Positions 14,837-25,813 are shown, counted from the first letter of the stretch. The stretch: DNA of 36,321 nt from Methylobacter sp. (GCF_030680395.1 NZ_JAUXVR010000019.1:1-36321), one strand, 5' to 3'. The notes: a model not told the origin generated them from the letters alone. Numbers and translations: made by a program.

Positions 14837-14855
14837 TCGGGTTAGCATAACCCGA
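14837..14855. repeat. Small perfect hairpin
   Basis: TCGGGTTA (14837-14844) pairs exactly with TAACCCGA (14848-14855) across a 3-base loop, in the 196-bp gap between the antitoxin and the OB-fold-like gene. No T-run follows on either strand. It may be a solitary repeat or part of an operator for the divergent or neighbouring genes. Confidence 0.4.
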
Positions 14856-14909
14856 GAGGGTGTAAAAGATTCATTGCTTATTGGTTAGGCTATCGTCTTT
14901 TTATATTGA

Positions 14910-15221
14910 TCAAGCAAGCTTATCAACCAGCAAAGTGTACCGATTGAAAGAACGCCCGTTGTTTTTCTGCTCTTTGCCGTGAAAAGTCACTGTTACTAAA
15001 TCCCCCAACGCGGCGTTATGTTGTTTCAAGCTGTGTATCAAATAACGATTTAGGTCAACACTCACAACCGAGCCGTTATCATCCTGTAAAAGCATGGTTT
15101 TCTGTTCGTCATAGACTGAATTTTTAAAAGTGCCACTGCCTTGAATGACGCCTGCGATTGTTTCGCCTGCCGACGGTTGCCAGTGGGTAACTTTGTTTGT
15201 TACTGGTAAGTTTTCAGTCAT
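14910..15221 (-). CDS. Small OB-fold-like protein of unknown function
   Basis: A 103-aa soluble protein without signal peptide or membrane helix. The pattern THWQPSAGETIAGVIQGSGTF ... MLLQDDNGSVVSVDLNRYLIHSLKQHNAALGDLVTVTFHGK ... NRYTLLVDKLA alternates strands and turns in the way of a single OB-fold, like small proteins that bind single-stranded nucleic acids or occur in phages and plasmids. This is a fold guess; no family is named. It is transcribed leftwards, separately from the toxin-antitoxin pair, and is the last gene before the core cluster. Confidence 0.55.
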   Translation of the reverse strand: MTENLPVTNKVTHWQPSAGETIAGVIQGSGTFKNSVYDEQKTMLLQDDNGSVVSVDLNRYLIHSLKQHNAALGDLVTVTFHGKEQKNNGRSFNRYTLLVDKLA

Positions 15222-15500
15222 TTTTTATCCTGTTTGTTAGTGGTGGCTGCAGGGTGCAATTGTACTCAGTTCATCTTAATCTTGCTTAATAGCAGTGAAC
15301 GCAACGGGCATGAAAAGGAGCGGGGGAATAGTGCGTTAAACACAACGTGCTGATTTATTTGGTATCTTTCGTATCTTTCGTGTCTTTTGTGGATAAGTTG
15401 CGGTTTTTAGGTTAATTGGAGTCCGTAATTTATTTAGAAAAAATTGCTGAATTTCGATAAAATCACCCCTTACTGCAACAACTTTTCAGATCAAGTCTAC
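15222..15500. other. Intergenic region upstream of accA
   Basis: This gap of ~280 bases holds no gene. It contains a decayed relative of the palindrome at 6028-6075 (tatctttcgtatctttcgtgtcttttgtgg, ~15362-15391). The divergent promoters of the OB-fold-like gene and of accA must lie here, but no convincing sigma70 pair with standard spacing stands out. Confidence 0.4.
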
Positions 15501-16469
15501 ATGGACCTAAAATTTCTCGATTTCGAACAACCCATCGCTGAACTAGAAGCGAAAATTGAAGAACTCCGCAATGTGCAGTTTGACAACAACATTAATATTT
15601 CCGACGCGCTTAAACAGCTGGAAGACAGAAGTCAGGCGCTGACCGAGTCGATTTTTACCGATCTTTCCGATTGGCAGATTTCCCAATTATCCCGCCATCC
15701 GGGGCGTCCTTATACGCTGGATTATGTGGAACATATTTTTACCGACTTCCATGAGCTGCACGGTGACCGCGCTTATGCCGATGATCCTGCGATTATTTGC
15801 GGCTTGGCTCGCCTTGAGGGGCAGCCGGTTATGGTGATCGGTCATCAAAAGGGACGCGACACCAAGGAAAAAATTTATCGCAACTTCGGTATGCCACGCC
15901 CGGAAGGTTACCGTAAAGCATTACGCATGATGAAAATGGCGGAGCGTTTTAAAATGCCGGTTATTTGCCTGATTGACACACCGGGAGCTTATCCGGGCAT
16001 CGGCGCGGAAGAACGCGGTCAGAGTGAAGCAATCGCCAGAAACCTGTTTGAAATGGCCAAGCTGAAAACGCCGATTATCTGCACCATTATCGGCGAAGGC
16101 GGTTCCGGCGGCGCGCTGGCTATTGGTGTCGGCGACCGTTTAATCATGCTGGAATACAGCACCTATTCCGTTATTTCCCCGGAAGGCTGCGCATCGATTC
16201 TGTGGAAAAGCGCGGATAAATCGCAATTGGCGGCCGAGGCGATGGGTATTACTTCGGATCGTATTCGCGAGCAGGGTTTTCTGGATGAAGTGGTCAGGGA
16301 ACCTTTAGGCGGCGGACATAGGAATTTTAAAGTTATTGCCATGAACTTAAAAGACGCGCTGGTTCGTCATATGGATGATTTGATGCGGCAATCTGTTGAT
16401 GATTTAATGGAAAGGCGCTATCAACGGATTATGGATTTTGGTGTTTTTACCGAAGAAGGCGGGAAGTAG
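15501..16469 (+). CDS. accA: Acetyl-CoA carboxylase carboxyltransferase, alpha subunit
   Basis: Alpha subunit of the carboxyltransferase half of acetyl-CoA carboxylase; with AccD it moves CO2 from carboxybiotin (AccB) to acetyl-CoA, making malonyl-CoA for fatty acids. At 322 aa it matches E. coli AccA (319). Family segments are [16 protein letters not shown] at the start, [55 protein letters not shown] and the glycine-rich [12 protein letters not shown] that forms the oxyanion hole, then [11 protein letters not shown]. The ATG at 15501 was chosen from the conserved N-terminus; an upstream in-frame TTG at 15444 would add 19 unconserved residues. tilS follows at once, as in Pseudomonas and E. 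coli. Confidence 0.97.
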   Translation: MDLKFLDFEQPIAELEAKIEELRNVQFDNNINISDALKQLEDRSQALTESIFTDLSDWQISQLSRHPGRPYTLDYVEHIFTDFHELHGDRAYADDPAIICGLARLEGQPVMVIGHQKGRDTKEKIYRNFGMPRPEGYRKALRMMKMAERFKMPVICLIDTPGAYPGIGAEERGQSEAIARNLFEMAKLKTPIICTIIGEGGSGGALAIGVGDRLIMLEYSTYSVISPEGCASILWKSADKSQLAAEAMGITSDRIREQGFLDEVVREPLGGGHRNFKVIAMNLKDALVRHMDDLMRQSVDDLMERRYQRIMDFGVFTEEGGK

Positions 16470-16473
16470 AACG

Positions 16474-16510
16474 TAGGCGAAAGGTGCAAGGCGAAAGGCG
16501 AAAGGTTAAA
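16474..16510. repeat. GGCGAAAGG repeat at the accA-tilS junction
   Basis: Short tandem units of the form aggcgaaagg (taggcgaaaggtgcaaggcg then aaaggcgaaagg) fill the gap after accA. The same units appear in palindromic form at 21831-21905 and 22179-22236. Here only one arm of the palindrome remains. The tilS start codon lies within it. Confidence 0.7.
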
Positions 16511-17902
16511 GATTCGAGTCTCTACGAGGATTTTTGCTGCAGCGTTTTCAAGCAACTTGATCTTGGGAACGAGCGCCAAAGTTTTTATATCGCCTACAGC
16601 GGCGGCGTGGATTCCCACGTTTTGCTGCATTGTTGCGCATCTATACCTCAACTCAAAGGCAGGCTCACCGCAGTTTATGTGCATCACGGCTTGCAGGCCG
16701 AAGCCGAATCCTGGGCCGAACATTGTGAAAAAACGGCCAAAGATCTGGGTGTTGAATTCTTAACGCTACGGGTTAATGCCAAGGCGGTGCCGGGCGAAAG
16801 CCCTGAAGAAGCCGCCAGAAACGCCCGGTACGCGGTTTTAAAATCGTTGATTAAAGCCGATGATGCGTTGCTGCTTGCCCAGCACCGGGAAGATCAGTTG
16901 GAAACGGTGTTGCTGCAACTGTTTCGCGGCAGCGGCTTGCGCGGACTTTCCGGAATGCCGGAGCGCATGGCTTTCGGGGCGGGTGTGATGCTCAGGCCTT
17001 TGCTGAATACGCCCAAACAGGCGATCAGCGATTACGCCCAGACGCATCAATTAAGCTGGGTTGAAGATCCCAGTAATCAGAGCAATGATTATGACCGCAA
17101 TTTCCTGCGTAATGCGGTTGTGCCGCTGCTAAAACAACGCTGGTCGGCAATCGACAAAACCGTGGCGCGTTCGGCAAAACATTGCGCGGATGCGCAGGTA
17201 CTGGTCGATGAAGTTGCCGATGAGCTATTTGGTGCGGTTTTTAATCCGGTAGATAAGACCTTGTGTATCAGTCGACTAGCGGAACATCACAGCCATTCGC
17301 AGCAACTTGTCATCAGGCATTGGTTTCGGCATAGGGGGCTAAAAATGCCCGCGCAGGCGAAGGTCGAACGGATTTTAAACGAGGTGGTTGCGGCAGCGGG
17401 GCATCGTGATCCGGTATTGTCGGGACAGGGCTACAGCATTCGCCGTTATCGGGATAAGCTGTATTGCCTGACAAATCTGTCGGGAACAGATTTGCATTTA
17501 CCCGGAGGGCGTCAGGCAGGAAAGCCTGGCGTGACCAATCTGTCCGGAACGGAACCCCAAGACCGTGTTTGGCCTGCCGGGCAAGCGTCGATAAAAATTA
17601 CCGATGATCGGACATTGTCTTGCGTGCCGTCTTCAAAGGGAATATCCCGTGAGCGGTGGCAGGTTGCCACTGTTGAGGTGAGATTTCGCCGGGGCGGTGA
17701 AAAAATCCGCTTGCCGGGGCGTGAAGGTCGTCATTCGCTGAAAAACCTGTTTCAGGAAGTAGGTATTCCTCCTTGGGAAAGGGACGTGATGCCTTTGATT
17801 TACCTGAATGATACGCTGGCCGCCGTCGGCGACCTTTGGATCAGTGCTGTATTTTATAGTGAAAAAACAAAGGGTTGCATCAGCTTGCTGCTGCAAAGTT
17901 AA
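16484..17902 (+). CDS. tilS: tRNA(Ile)-lysidine synthase
   Basis: ATP-dependent enzyme that adds lysine to C34 of the tRNA-Ile CAU anticodon so that it reads AUA. The PP-loop is SGGVDS (residues 39-44); other N-terminal landmarks are VYVHHGLQ, LLLAQHREDQLETVLLQLFRGSGLRGLSGM, RPLL and WVEDPSN...RNFLRN. The C-terminal TilS domain is FRRGGEKIRLPGREGRHSLKNLFQEVGIPPWERD. At 472 aa it is ~40 longer than E. coli TilS (432). The excess is largely an in-frame insert at ~331-375 made of palindromic repeat DNA. The only in-frame start upstream of the PP-loop is GTG at 16484, inside a repeat; no ATG, GTG or TTG lies between it and the motif. Confidence 0.94.
   Translation: MQGERRKVKDSSLYEDFCCSVFKQLDLGNERQSFYIAYSGGVDSHVLLHCCASIPQLKGRLTAVYVHHGLQAEAESWAEHCEKTAKDLGVEFLTLRVNAKAVPGESPEEAARNARYAVLKSLIKADDALLLAQHREDQLETVLLQLFRGSGLRGLSGMPERMAFGAGVMLRPLLNTPKQAISDYAQTHQLSWVEDPSNQSNDYDRNFLRNAVVPLLKQRWSAIDKTVARSAKHCADAQVLVDEVADELFGAVFNPVDKTLCISRLAEHHSHSQQLVIRHWFRHRGLKMPAQAKVERILNEVVAAAGHRDPVLSGQGYSIRRYRDKLYCLTNLSGTDLHLPGGRQAGKPGVTNLSGTEPQDRVWPAGQASIKITDDRTLSCVPSSKGISRERWQVATVEVRFRRGGEKIRLPGREGRHSLKNLFQEVGIPPWERDVMPLIYLNDTLAAVGDLWISAVFYSEKTKGCISLLLQS
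17470..17595. repeat. Palindromic repeat inserted in frame within tilS
   Basis: CAAATCTGT (17472-17480) pairs exactly with ACAGATTTG (17486-17494). A second stem, cgtcaggc with gcctggcg, follows at ~17510-17531, and aatctgtccggaac at ~17537 repeats the first motif. The translated part (NLSGTDLH, GGRQAGKPGV, NLSGTEPQ) shows the same unit twice and separates YRDKLYCL from the conserved C-terminal domain. It has no counterpart in TilS proteins I know. Confidence 0.7.
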
Positions 17903-17930
17903 GAATTAAACCCAAAAGACAATGACGAGA

Positions 17931-17955
17931 AGCACATTGTCGATTAAAATGTGCT
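17931..17955. terminator. Weak hairpin after tilS
   Basis: AGCACATT (17931-17938) pairs with AATGTGCT (17948-17955), followed by ggttttacc. An alternative overlapping stem (gacaatg / cattgtc, from ~17918) competes with it. The short T-stretch makes it at best a weak intrinsic terminator between tilS and pyrG. Confidence 0.35.
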
Positions 17956-17982
17956 GGTTTTACCTAACTTCATCAGAGCTAT

Positions 17983-18047
17983 TAGGATGGGTTGACCAAG
18001 AAAGCCCGTCGTTCGCGATTGATGGGCTTCGTACCCCACCCATCCTA
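17983..18047. repeat. Palindromic repeat (taggatgggt...acccatccta) before pyrG
   Basis: A perfect 10-bp terminal inverted repeat (17983-17992 with 18038-18047) has an inner stem (aagccc / gggctt) around a gcg-rich loop. It ends 17 bp before the pyrG start codon, so it is likely transcribed in the pyrG leader. The ggatgggt...acccatcc sequence is a familiar type of interspersed hairpin repeat. Confidence 0.75.
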
Positions 18048-18055
18048 TGAACTAA

Positions 18056-19695
<1,640 letters not shown>

Positions 19696-19696
<1 letters not shown>

Positions 19697-20529
19697 TGAA
19701 ATTATGTGGTTTTGAAGCCGGTTTAGATCAGCCGTTTTTTTTGATAGCGGGTCCTTGCGTTATTGAAAGTGAGCAAATGGCACTGGACACAGCGGGTTAT
19801 CTTAAAGAATTAACGACCCAATTAAACATACCCTTTATCTACAAGTCGTCTTTCGATAAAGCCAACCGCTCATCGCACGAAAGTTATCGCGGTCCCGGTG
19901 TAGAGCAAGGGCTTAAAATACTGGAAAAAGTCAAACAACAAATCGGTGTGCCGGTTTTGACCGATGTGCATGAAGATACACCGCTGGCCGAAGTCGCCTC
20001 GGTTGTTGATGTGATGCAAACGCCTGCGTTTTTGTGCAGGCAAACCAATTTCATTCAGCAAGTCGCCTCTCAAGGTATTCCTGTCAATATCAAAAAAGGC
20101 CAGTTTCTGGCGCCGTGGGACATGGTGCATGTCGCCAATAAAGCCAAGGCAACCGGAAACCAGCAGATTATGGTCTGCGAGCGCGGCGTATCCTTCGGTT
20201 ACAACAACCTGGTTTCCGATATGCGCTCGTTGGCGGTTATGCGCGACACTGATTGCCCCGTAGTTTTCGACGCGACTCACTCGGTGCAACTGCCCGGCGG
20301 ACAAGGCACAGTATCAGGCGGACAACGCGAGTTTGTACCCGTGTTAGCCAGAGCCGCCGTTGCGGTAGGTATTGCCGGACTGTTTATGGAAACCCATCCG
20401 AATCCTGCGGAAGCGAAAAGTGACGGTCCCAACTCCTGGCCCTTACACAGAATGAAAGAATTACTGGAAGTTTTATTAACTATCGACAGCGCTGTAAAAG
20501 CTAGCAGCCTGATCGAAACAACTCTCTAA
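19696..20529 (+). CDS. kdsA: 3-deoxy-8-phosphooctulonate (KDO-8-P) synthase
   Basis: Condenses phosphoenolpyruvate with arabinose-5-phosphate to KDO-8-phosphate, the precursor of the KDO that joins lipid A to the LPS core. Its presence means a Gram-negative outer membrane. At 277 aa it matches the family (E. coli 284). Landmarks are [74 protein letters not shown] and [12 protein letters not shown], then METHPNP and SDGPNSWPL. The Asn in NIKKGQF is the residue that marks the metal-independent class. It starts one base inside the pyrG stop and precedes eno by 13 bp, so pyrG-kdsA-eno form one transcription unit. Confidence 0.97.
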
Positions 20530-20533
20530 ATAA

Positions 20534-21823
<1,290 letters not shown>

Positions 21824-21830
21824 AAAAAGC

Positions 21831-21905
21831 AGGCGAAAGGCGAAGGACGAAAGGTGAAAAACTGTGAACTTTACGTCTTAGCCTTTTGCCCTTAGCCTTT
21901 CGCCT
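21831..21905. repeat. GGCGAAAGG palindrome between eno and ftsB
   Basis: AGGCGAAAGGC begins the element and GCCTTTCGCCT ends it (21831-21841; 21894-21905), with less perfect pairing inside (ggacgaaaggtgaaa / tttacgtcttagcc). It fills nearly the whole eno-ftsB gap and ends five bases before the ftsB ATG. Relatives are at 16474-16510 and 22179-22236. Confidence 0.78.
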
Positions 21906-21910
21906 CGTCC

Positions 21911-22180
21911 ATGAAAATCATCATTGCAATTATCATCCTGTTAATTATCCATTTCCAATACCGGATATGGGTTGGTGACGGCAGTGTTGCCGAGATCAAT
22001 GCCTATCAACAGCGACTTGATGATCTGAAAAAGCAGGCAGAGGAAAAAAGAGAGCGTAATGAAGCTCTTTATGCTGAAGTGCTGGATTTGCGCAAAGGAC
22101 AGGAAGCGATTGAGGAGCGGGCTCGAAATGAATTAGGGATGATTAAGGAAGATGAGACTTTTTTTCATGTGCTTGAATAA
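21911..22180 (+). CDS. ftsB: Cell division protein FtsB
   Basis: Small bitopic inner-membrane protein of the divisome, forming the FtsQ-FtsB-FtsL complex that helps activate septal peptidoglycan synthesis. The 89-aa sequence has a short cytosolic start, one transmembrane helix (residues ~2-16, KIIIAIIILLIIHFQY) and a periplasmic coiled coil (~25-70, heptad-like LDDLKKQAEEKRERNEALYAEVLDL) followed by the conserved RARNELGMIKEDETFF. Position between eno and ispD is the standard gammaproteobacterial one. The start is flanked by palindromic repeats: the upstream one ends five bases before the ATG and the stop codon lies in the next. A conventional ribosome-binding site is not obvious (the upstream bases are cctcgtcc). 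Confidence 0.93.
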   Translation: MKIIIAIIILLIIHFQYRIWVGDGSVAEINAYQQRLDDLKKQAEEKRERNEALYAEVLDLRKGQEAIEERARNELGMIKEDETFFHVLE

Positions 22181-22236
22181 GGCGAAAGACGAAAGGCTGG
22201 TGCTTTTTTCGCCCTTAGCCTTTCGTCTTTCGCCTT
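22179..22236. repeat. GGCGAAAGG palindrome between ftsB and ispD (20-bp perfect stem)
   Basis: AAGGCGAAAGACGAAAGGCT (22179-22198) pairs perfectly with 22217-22236 across an 18-base loop; a further arm (agctcttcgcc, then tttttt) follows at 22238-22254. The ftsB stop codon overlaps the left arm. The final cgccttttttatcc could act as a terminator-like tail in front of ispD, but ispD is normally cotranscribed with ftsB. Confidence 0.82.
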
Positions 22237-22258
22237 TAGCTCTTCGCCTTTTTTATCC

Positions 22259-22951
22259 ATGACCCATTCAATAAAATTCTGGGCCATCGTCCCAGCTGCC
22301 GGTGTCGGCAAACGCATGCAGGCCGATCGGCCTAAACAATATCTGGAACTTGCCGGTAAAACGGTCATAGAACATACCCTGTTGCGCTTGTTGCAGGCCG
22401 ACGTTTTTGCCGCCATTGCCGTTGCGGTTTCCGAAGAAGATCCCTACTGGCCTGATCTGGCAATATCGCAACATAAAAATATCATTACTGCTCCTGGCGG
22501 TAAAGAGCGCGCGGATTCTGTGCTGTCCGGGTTAAAGATCATCAGGGAACAAGCGTCCGATGATGATTGGGTATTGGTGCATGATGCGGCCAGACCCTGC
22601 ATTACTGCAGCCGATATTCACTACCTGATCGACTCCCTGATTAACGATGAAGTAGGCGGCATTCTGGCCTTGGCATCGCCGGACACATTGAAACAGGTGC
22701 AAGGTCATATCATCACCGGAACGCTGAATAGAAGCCATATCTGGCGAGCATTGACGCCGCAGATGTTTCGTTACGGCATGTTGAAATCCGCGCTGGAACA
22801 GGCGCAAGGCAACCCCGCCATCACCGACGATGCCAGCGCCTTGGAATTACAGGGCTTGCAGCCGAAAATCGTCGAGGGTCGCCCCGACAACATAAAAATC
22901 ACTCGCCCGGAAGACCTGGCATTAGCGCAATTTTATATGGAGCAACAATGA
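22259..22951 (+). CDS. ispD: 2-C-methyl-D-erythritol 4-phosphate cytidylyltransferase
   Basis: Third enzyme of the MEP isoprenoid pathway, joining MEP with CTP to give CDP-ME. At 230 aa it has family length. The CTP-binding N-terminus is [25 protein letters not shown]; other landmarks are [24 protein letters not shown] (~residues 101-111), [21 protein letters not shown] and the C-terminal [12 protein letters not shown] then [17 protein letters not shown] comes from PyrG upstream in the same cluster. The ATG at 22259 lies 23 bp beyond a repeat. The stop overlaps the ispF start by four bases (ATGA). Confidence 0.97.
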   Translation: MTHSIKFWAIVPAAGVGKRMQADRPKQYLELAGKTVIEHTLLRLLQADVFAAIAVAVSEEDPYWPDLAISQHKNIITAPGGKERADSVLSGLKIIREQASDDDWVLVHDAARPCITAADIHYLIDSLINDEVGGILALASPDTLKQVQGHIITGTLNRSHIWRALTPQMFRYGMLKSALEQAQGNPAITDDASALELQGLQPKIVEGRPDNIKITRPEDLALAQFYMEQQ

Positions 22952-23421
22952 TTAGAGTAGGTCAAGGTTACGATGTGCACCGTTTCAAGGATGGCGGCGA
23001 CGTTATCCTAGGCGGCGTAAAAATAGACTATGAGCAAGGCCTGGAGGCGCATTCCGACGGCGATGTGGTGTTGCATGCATTGTGCGACGCCATATTGGGC
23101 GCGGCGTCCTTGGGCGACATAGGCAAGCATTTTCCAGATACCGACCCCGAATTTAAAGGTGCCGACAGCCGCGTTTTATTGCGCCATGTTTATAGCATCG
23201 TGCAGGAAAAAGGTTATCGGCTGATCAACGCCGACATAACCATCATTGCTCAAGCTCCAAAAATGTCGCCGCATACCGCCGCCATGTGTCGCAATATTGC
23301 CGATGATTTGCATGTGGATGTCGATTGCATCAATGTCAAAGCGACTACCACCGAAAAGCTCGGCTTTGAAGGGCGCAAAGAAGGGATTGCCGTACAGGCG
23401 ATAGTTCTGATCGAAAAATAA
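22948..23421 (+). CDS. ispF: 2-C-methyl-D-erythritol 2,4-cyclodiphosphate synthase
   Basis: Fifth enzyme of the MEP pathway, cyclising CDP-ME 2-phosphate to MEcPP with loss of CMP; a homotrimer with a zinc site. At 157 aa it has the family length. It starts [13 protein letters not shown], with the zinc-binding Asp and His in GYDVH (residues ~8-12), then [44 protein letters not shown] and the C-terminal [24 protein letters not shown]. It is translationally coupled to ispD by a four-base overlap. ispE is not in the window and must be elsewhere. Confidence 0.97.
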   Translation: MIRVGQGYDVHRFKDGGDVILGGVKIDYEQGLEAHSDGDVVLHALCDAILGAASLGDIGKHFPDTDPEFKGADSRVLLRHVYSIVQEKGYRLINADITIIAQAPKMSPHTAAMCRNIADDLHVDVDCINVKATTTEKLGFEGRKEGIAVQAIVLIEK

Positions 23422-23508
23422 ACGTTACTTTTGTTAGCTCTCAAAGAGAACACTTTAAGTAAAGCTTTCCCCTGGTTCCTACACGTTGCGCTCATCAATA
23501 TACACATC

Positions 23509-23549
23509 TTGCGCCGGTTCCTAAATCTCTAGTCTGGGAACCGGCGCAA
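23509..23549. repeat. Hairpin repeat between ispF and truD
   Basis: TTGCGCCGGTTCC (23509-23521) pairs with GGAACCGGCGCAA (23537-23549), a perfect 13-bp stem with a ~15-base loop. The ggttcc core recalls the repeats at 499-601 and 4080-4187. The tract ggatttttaagg after it does not make a clear terminator. Confidence 0.7.
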
Positions 23550-23674
23550 AGGATTTTTAAGGAAGTTGCCGAGAGCTGGAGTGCAGGGCACTTATGTATA
23601 AAGATGAGCGCGCTACGTGGGGGACGCAGTATCGGCGCATTGCGCCGCGAGAAAACAAATGGCTACGGCTTAAC

Positions 23675-23719
23675 GGGACGCAGCGCGTCCCAGATGCATT
23701 CCCACGCAACGCGTGGGAA
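23675..23719. repeat. Double-hairpin repeat directly upstream of truD
   Basis: Two perfect stems in tandem: GGGACGC (23675-23681) with GCGTCCC (23685-23691), and TTCCCACGC (23699-23707) with GCGTGGGAA (23711-23719). The unit gggacgcagcgcgtccc followed by ttcccacgc...gcgtgggaacga is a familiar interspersed element. It ends 12 bp before the truD start and is open in the truD frame, so an apparent 46-residue N-terminal extension of TruD is repeat translation. Confidence 0.8.
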
Positions 23720-23731
23720 CGAGAAGACTTT

Positions 23732-24751
23732 ATGCAAAACATTGAAATCCCCGTCTGGCCTTACGTTTACGGCCAACCATCCGGTACCGGAAAAATCCGC
23801 AGTTTACCCGAAGATTTTATCGTAAAAGAAAACCTGTCTTTCGAACCGTCAGGCGCGGGCGAACATGCCTTTTTGCAAATAGAAAAGAAAGGCGAAAATA
23901 CCGAATATGTTGCCAGACAACTGTCCAGATTCGCCAACGTCCGGCAACGCGATGTCAGTTACGCAGGCCTAAAAGACCGGTACGCGGTCACGACGCAATG
24001 GTTCAGCGTCTGGTTGCCCGGCAAAGCCGACCCTGACTGGGCACAGTTTGAATCAGACAGCATGAAGGTGTTGCAGGCGGATCGTCATGCCCGGAAACTT
24101 AAGCGCGGCGTGTTGTCGGGCAACAGTTTTAAACTGATTGTTCGCGACTGGCAGGGCGATCAAGAAAAAACCATTCAGCAACTGGAACTGATCAAAGCCA
24201 ACGGCATCGCCAATTATTTCGGCTTGCAACGCTTTGGCAACGAGGGGCAAAATGTCAGCAAGGCTTTGGCCATGTTTGAGGGTGCAAAAGCGGGTCGGGA
24301 GCAGCGCAGCATTTATTTGTCGGCAGCCCGGTCTTATTTGTTCAACCTGATTTTGGCTTACCGGATAACGCAAAATAACTGGAATCAGCCGATTGCAGGC
24401 GATACTTATCAATTCGATTTGTCGCACAGCTGTTTCCAATCGGAGCATCCGGATGCAGAAATCATTCGGAGGCTGGCGGCCAAAGAAATTCATCCTACCG
24501 GCGTATTATGGGGTCGGGGAAATGTCGATGTGTCAGTCGATGCGCTAGCTGTTGAACAAGCTGTTATCGACGAGCATCAACAACTGGCTCAAGGTTTGAT
24601 AGCGAGCGCCATTGACCGCGATAGACGCGCATTAAGGGTTAATGTGCAGGATTTACACTGGCAGTTTATTGATGACGCGACGCTGGAGCTTTGTTTTACC
24701 TTACCGGCGGGGAGCTATGCCACATCGGTGCTGCGGGAAATTATCGTATAG
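23732..24751 (+). CDS. truD: tRNA pseudouridine(13) synthase
   Basis: Makes pseudouridine at position 13 of tRNA-Glu and some others. At 339 aa it is near E. coli TruD (349). The start at 23732 gives MQNIEIPVWPYVYGQPSGTGKIRSLPEDFIVKE, matching the family; upstream in-frame codons to 23594 are repeat-derived. Catalytic Asp82 lies in VSYAGLKDRYAVTTQWFSV; motif II is NYFGLQRFGNEGQNV, with the TruD-specific insertion domain around HPTGVLWGRG. The C-terminus ELCFTLPAGSYATSVLREI is typical. In E. coli truD overlaps ispF and is followed by surE; here a repeat-filled gap precedes it and no surE follows within the window. Confidence 0.96.
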   Translation: MQNIEIPVWPYVYGQPSGTGKIRSLPEDFIVKENLSFEPSGAGEHAFLQIEKKGENTEYVARQLSRFANVRQRDVSYAGLKDRYAVTTQWFSVWLPGKADPDWAQFESDSMKVLQADRHARKLKRGVLSGNSFKLIVRDWQGDQEKTIQQLELIKANGIANYFGLQRFGNEGQNVSKALAMFEGAKAGREQRSIYLSAARSYLFNLILAYRITQNNWNQPIAGDTYQFDLSHSCFQSEHPDAEIIRRLAAKEIHPTGVLWGRGNVDVSVDALAVEQAVIDEHQQLAQGLIASAIDRDRRALRVNVQDLHWQFIDDATLELCFTLPAGSYATSVLREIIV

Positions 24752-25128
24752 ACCGGCCCGGCTTCATCGGGGAGTCGTTTTCATGGATATCTGTAAATTA
24801 AAGCACTAACATAAATCTAAAAAGATCCTCCTGCATTCTCCCAAGGGAAAAAACAGCTATTTGTTCATGTAAGTATTTTGTAATAGCTAACTCGATTTCC
24901 TGTTGATAATATTTAAGAATATTGGGTTTTCCGATGCCAATAATTACGGTGCTGACTTCATCAGTAGTCATCCGGCAGTATTTTATTTTTTGAATATCAA
25001 GTTGCGTGCAAGCCTATGCATTAATGGATTTTTAAAAAAATTTATATTATCCGTATTATGTTTAAATGAATGTCTGTATTTTTATATTTTATTTTAAACG
25101 CCACTTATTTTTCTTTGAAAAGGAATTA
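24752..25128. other. AT-rich intergenic region after truD
   Basis: I see no gene or clear palindrome. Base composition shifts to AT-rich from ~24790, and the last 60 bases before 25129 (tttttatattttattttaaa) look like a promoter region for the following pseudogene, ending with AAGGA as its ribosome-binding site. The surE gene expected after truD in many relatives is absent. Confidence 0.45.
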
Positions 25129-25719
25129 ATGATGCCTACACAAATTGATGTATTGCTGGATAAAATAAAAGAATTGGAAGATGAGCTGGTCGATGAATTA
25201 CAAAACAACAGAAAGAATTTTATTATGAAATTTCTAAGCGACGTGTCTATTTTGAAGAGAAAGTTATTATTCGACATAAGGAATACGCCAAACAGTTATT
25301 TAACTATATAGTCGATGCTAAGTTAAAAAATATACTGAGTGTTCCTTTTATATGGATGTGCATTGTACCCGTAGTATTAATGGATATAACTATCAGCTTT
25401 TATCAAGTAATATGTTTTCCTATCTATGGTATTCCAAAGGTAAAACGACAAGACTATATTGTTTTCGATAGACAATATTTAAAATATCTTAATGCCATAG
25501 GAATTATTAACTGTGCCTACTGTAAGTTACGTCAATGGTTTGTTTGGTTATATGCAGGAAATAGCCGGGCGCACAGAGCAATTCTGGTGTCCAGTCAAGC
25601 ATGCCAAACGCATTAAAAGCTTACACAGTCGTTATCAGAAATTCATCGATTATGGCGATGCCGAAACATACCGATCTAAAGTTGAAACAGTCCGGCATGA
25701 TTTTAAAGATCTGGAATAA
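25129..25719 (+). pseudogene. Conserved-type hypothetical gene with two frameshifts
   Basis: Three consecutive frames join into one ~195-aa protein. Frame one (from ATG 25129 or 25132, preceded by AAGGA) reads PTQIDVLLDKIKELEDELVDELQ. After a lost base in caaaacaacag (~25201-25208), frame two gives KEFYYEISKRRVYFEEKV through SVPFIWMCIVPVVLMDITISFYQ, a hydrophobic segment, to NAIGIINCAYC. After an extra A in tactgtaagttacg (~25520) frame three gives SYVNGLFGYMQEIAGRTEQF then WCPVKHAKRI to DFKDLE. The CAYC and WCPVKHA cysteines could form a small metal site. Continuity across breaks shows a recent pseudogene or sequencing errors. Function unknown. Confidence 0.75.
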
Positions 25720-25780
25720 AAATAAAGTCATACCGGGGTTATTATTCAGTATATAAGCAATTAGAGTGTCGGTTATATAA

Positions 25781-25813
25781 AGCCAGCATCTTTAGGGATA
25801 AACAATGCTGGCT
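25781..25813 (-). terminator. Probable terminator overlapping the end of the HPF-CSD gene
   Basis: On the minus strand AGCCAGCAT and ATGCTGGCT form a perfect 9-bp stem (25805-25813 with 25781-25789) followed by TTATATAA. The stop codon of the leftward HPF-cold-shock gene lies in the loop. U-rich sequence after the stem supports an intrinsic terminator, although the U-run is interrupted. Confidence 0.5.

Noticed and set aside
15444-15500. Upstream start of AccA
   Set aside because: Extra 19 residues are not conserved in the family and begin with [13 protein letters not shown] at 15501 is the expected N-terminus.
23594-23731. 46-residue N-terminal extension of TruD
   Set aside because: The codons are made of hairpin repeat DNA and the family N-terminus begins at Met 23732.
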